A DNA stretch of 64,000 nucleotides from the NCBI RefSeq assembly GCF_032854445.1, contig NC_088307.1, positions 24,067,953 to 24,131,952 of the forward strand, written 5' to 3'. Positions 62,154 to 64,000 of the stretch are shown one piece after another. Below the pieces are notes generated by a model that worked only from the letters and a program-made list of their open reading frames with translations, had not been told where the DNA came from and did not search any database. The position numbers and the translations under genes were made by a program. The stretch is from Liolophura sinensis. Its lineage: Eukaryota > Mollusca > Polyplacophora > Chitonida > Chitonidae. Numbering within the stretch: position 1 is the first letter of the stretch; every line of letters starts with the position of its first letter.

Positions 62154-62271
62154 GTGTGAATACCGCAGATATCCTCACGGCTTACATATCCGCAATTAGA
62201 GCCCTCAGAGTGCTGGACCCAGCAGGTGTCATCCTGGAACTGGTCTGTGAGCCTGTCAGGAAGTACCTCAG
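62154..62271 (+). CDS. ANAPC2: ANAPC2, coding exon 6 (its 3' end seeds the tandem array)
   Basis: GT completes Gly360, then VNTADILTAYISAIRALRVL and DPAGVILELVCEPVRKYL, ending AG (phase 2) at donor GTGAGT. Human APC2 has VNTCDIITLYISAIKALRVL and DPSMVILEVACEPIRRYLR here, so the exon is real and intact. From 62204 onward its sequence is also the first unit of the 90-bp tandem array that continues to the window end. The gene model up to here covers about 399 residues, roughly half of APC2; the cullin-homology and winged-helix parts must lie beyond the window. Confidence 0.95.
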
Positions 62272-64000
62272 GTGAGTCTGGTTGTCAGTTAACCTCAGAG
62301 TGCTGGACCCAGCGGGTGTCATCCTGGAACTCGTCTGTGAGCCTGTCAGGAAGTACCTCAGGTGAGTCTGGTTGTCAGGTAACCTCAGAGTTCTGGTCCC
62401 AGCAGGTGTCATTCTGGTACTGGCCTGTGAGGCTGTCAGGAAGTACCTCAGGCGAGTCTGGTTGTCAGGTAACCTGATGGTGCTGAACCACACAGGTGTC
62501 ATCCTGGTACTGACCTGTGAGCCTGTCAGGAAGTACCTCAGGCGAGTCTGGTTGTCAGGTAACCTGATGGTGCTGAACCACACAGGTGTCATCCTGGTAC
62601 TGGCCTGTGAGCCTGTCAGGAAGTACCTCAGGCGAGTCTGGTTGTCAGGTAACCTGAGGGTGCTGAACCCCACAGGTGTCATCCTGGTACTGGCCTGTGA
62701 GCCTGTCAGGAAGTACCTCAGGTAGTCTGGTTGTCAGGTAACCTGAGGGTGCTGAACCCCACAGGTGTCATCCTGGTACTGGCCTGTGAGCCTGTTAGGT
62801 TGTACCTCAGGCGAGTCTGGTTGTCAGGTAACCTGAGGGTGCTAAACCCCATAGGTGTCATTCTGGTACTGGCCTGTGAGCCTGTCAGGAAGTACCTCAG
62901 GTGAGTCTGGTTGTCAGGTAACCTCAGAGTGCTGGACCCAGCGGGTGTCATCCTGGAACTCGTCTGTGAGCCTGTCAGGAAGTACCTCAGGTGAGTCTGG
63001 TTGTCAGGTAACCTCAGAGTTCTGGTCCCAGCAGGTGTCATTCTGGTACTGGCCTGTGAGGCTGTCAGGAAGTACCTCAGGCGAGTCTGGTTGTCAGGTA
63101 ACCTGAGGGTGCTGAACGACACAGGTGTCATCCTGGTACTGACCTGTGAGCCTGTCAGGAAGTACCTCAGGCGAGTCTGGTTGTCAGGTAACCTGATGGT
63201 GCTGAACCACACAGGTGTCATTCTGGTACTGGCCTGTGAGCCTGTCAGGAAGTACCTCAGGTGAGTCTGGTTGTCAGGTAACCTGAGGGTGCTGAACCCC
63301 ACAGGTGTCATCCTGGTACTGGCCTGTGAGCCTGTCAGGAAGTACCTCAGGTAGTCTGGTTGTCAGGTAACCTGAGGGTGCTGAACCCCACAGGTGTCAT
63401 CCTGGTACTGGCCTGTGAGCCTGTCAGGAAGTACCTCAGGGGAGTCTGGTTGTCAGGTAACCTCAGAGTTCTGGCCCCTTCTGGTGTTATCCTGGTACTG
63501 GCCTGTGAGCCTGTTAGGTAGTACCTCAGGTGAGTCTGGTTGTCAGGTAACCTCAGAGTTCTGGCCCCTTCTGGTGTCATCCTGGAACTGGTCTGTGAGG
63601 CTGTCAGGAAGTACCTCAGGTGAGTCTGGTTGTCAGGTAACCTGAGGGTGCTTAACGACACAGGTGTCATCCTGGTACTGGCCTGTGAGCCTGTTAGGTA
63701 GTACCTCAGGTGAGTCTGGTTGTCAGGTAACCTCAGATTGCTGAACCCCACAGGTGTCATCCTGGTACTGGTCTGTGAGCCTGTCAGGAAGTACCTCAGG
63801 TGAGTCTGGTTGTCAGGTAACCTCAGATTGCTGGACCCCACTGGTGTCATTCTGGTACTGGTCTGTGAGCCTGTCAGGAAGTACCTCAGGTGAGTCTGGT
63901 TGTCAGGTAACCTCAGATTGCTGAACCCCACAGGTGTCATCCTGGTACTGGTCTGTGAGCCTGTCAGGAAGTACCTCAGGTGAGTCTGGTTGTCAGGTAA
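62204..64000 (+). repeat. 90-bp exon-intron junction tandem array (about 20 units, truncated by window end)
   Basis: The unit is 68 bp of ANAPC2 exon 6 (from CTCAGAGTGCTGGACCCA to CTCAG) plus 22 bp of intron (gtgagtctggttgtcag and a few bases). By eye there are 20 units. The donor hexamer is GTGAGT in 11, GCGAGT in 6, GTAGTC (one base lost) in 2 at about 62721 and 63350, and GGGAGT in 1 at about 63440. Units 2-6 and 9-13 are near copies, including the one-base deletion, giving a 629-bp higher-order period. Because 90 is a multiple of three, long frames arise on both strands; these are artefacts of the array. Confidence 0.95.

Noticed and set aside
62182-63940. Minus-strand frames of 166-197 codons and several plus-strand frames
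   Set aside because: They arise from the 90-bp array; only the first exon copy has a matching acceptor and family alignment.
62204-64000. CRISPR-like reading of the evenly spaced repeats
   Set aside because: Units are contiguous with no unique spacers, and the DNA is animal.

Overview
The window is AT-rich animal nuclear DNA from an invertebrate bilaterian, most likely a mollusc or another lophotrochozoan. Three conserved animal genes with spliceosomal introns can be assembled. Between them lie long non-coding stretches full of short interspersed elements with tRNA-like heads, (AATA)n or (CACT)n tails, and minisatellites. No bacterial, plasmid or viral genes were seen. The phylum is an inference from repeat style and gene structure; no species marker is visible.

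Layout. 1-16.4 kb holds no recognisable gene: dispersed repeats, SINEs, a pair of inverted repeat arms at about 1.2 and 2.2 kb, and small tandem arrays. 16.4-35.5 kb, minus strand, is an LMO4-type LIM-only gene of four coding exons: a 12-codon first exon at 35.5 kb, an Asn-rich segment plus LIM1 at 29.7-30.1 kb, LIM2 at 17.3-17.5 kb, and a last exon coding only Val-Cys-stop at 16.4 kb. Its introns and upstream region contain GC-richer, repeat-free blocks that look like candidate regulatory DNA, which suits a developmental transcription cofactor. 35.5-55.3 kb is mostly non-coding. It has SINEs, one possible unidentified first coding exon at 42.6 kb (predicted start MGCC, a lipid-anchor type N-terminus), clusters of inverted short motifs at 51-54 kb, and a 30-bp minisatellite at 52 kb. 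55.5-56.6 kb, minus strand, is TOMM22 (mitochondrial import receptor subunit) in two exons joined by a probable GC-AG intron. From 57.2 kb to the end, plus strand, lie the first six coding exons of ANAPC2 (anaphase-promoting complex subunit 2), head-to-head with TOMM22 across about 0.6 kb.

The most unusual structure is at the right edge. The last 68 bases of ANAPC2 exon 6 plus the first 22 bases of intron 6, including the 5' splice site, are tandemly repeated about 20 times at a 90-bp period up to the window end, with a superimposed 629-bp (seven-unit) duplication. The array therefore offers a series of near-identical splice donors behind a real exon. Reading on past the first donor meets an in-frame TGA at once.

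The three genes act in separate processes (transcription cofactor assembly, mitochondrial protein import, cell-cycle ubiquitin ligase). Nothing here suggests they work together, except that TOMM22 and ANAPC2 may share a bidirectional promoter.
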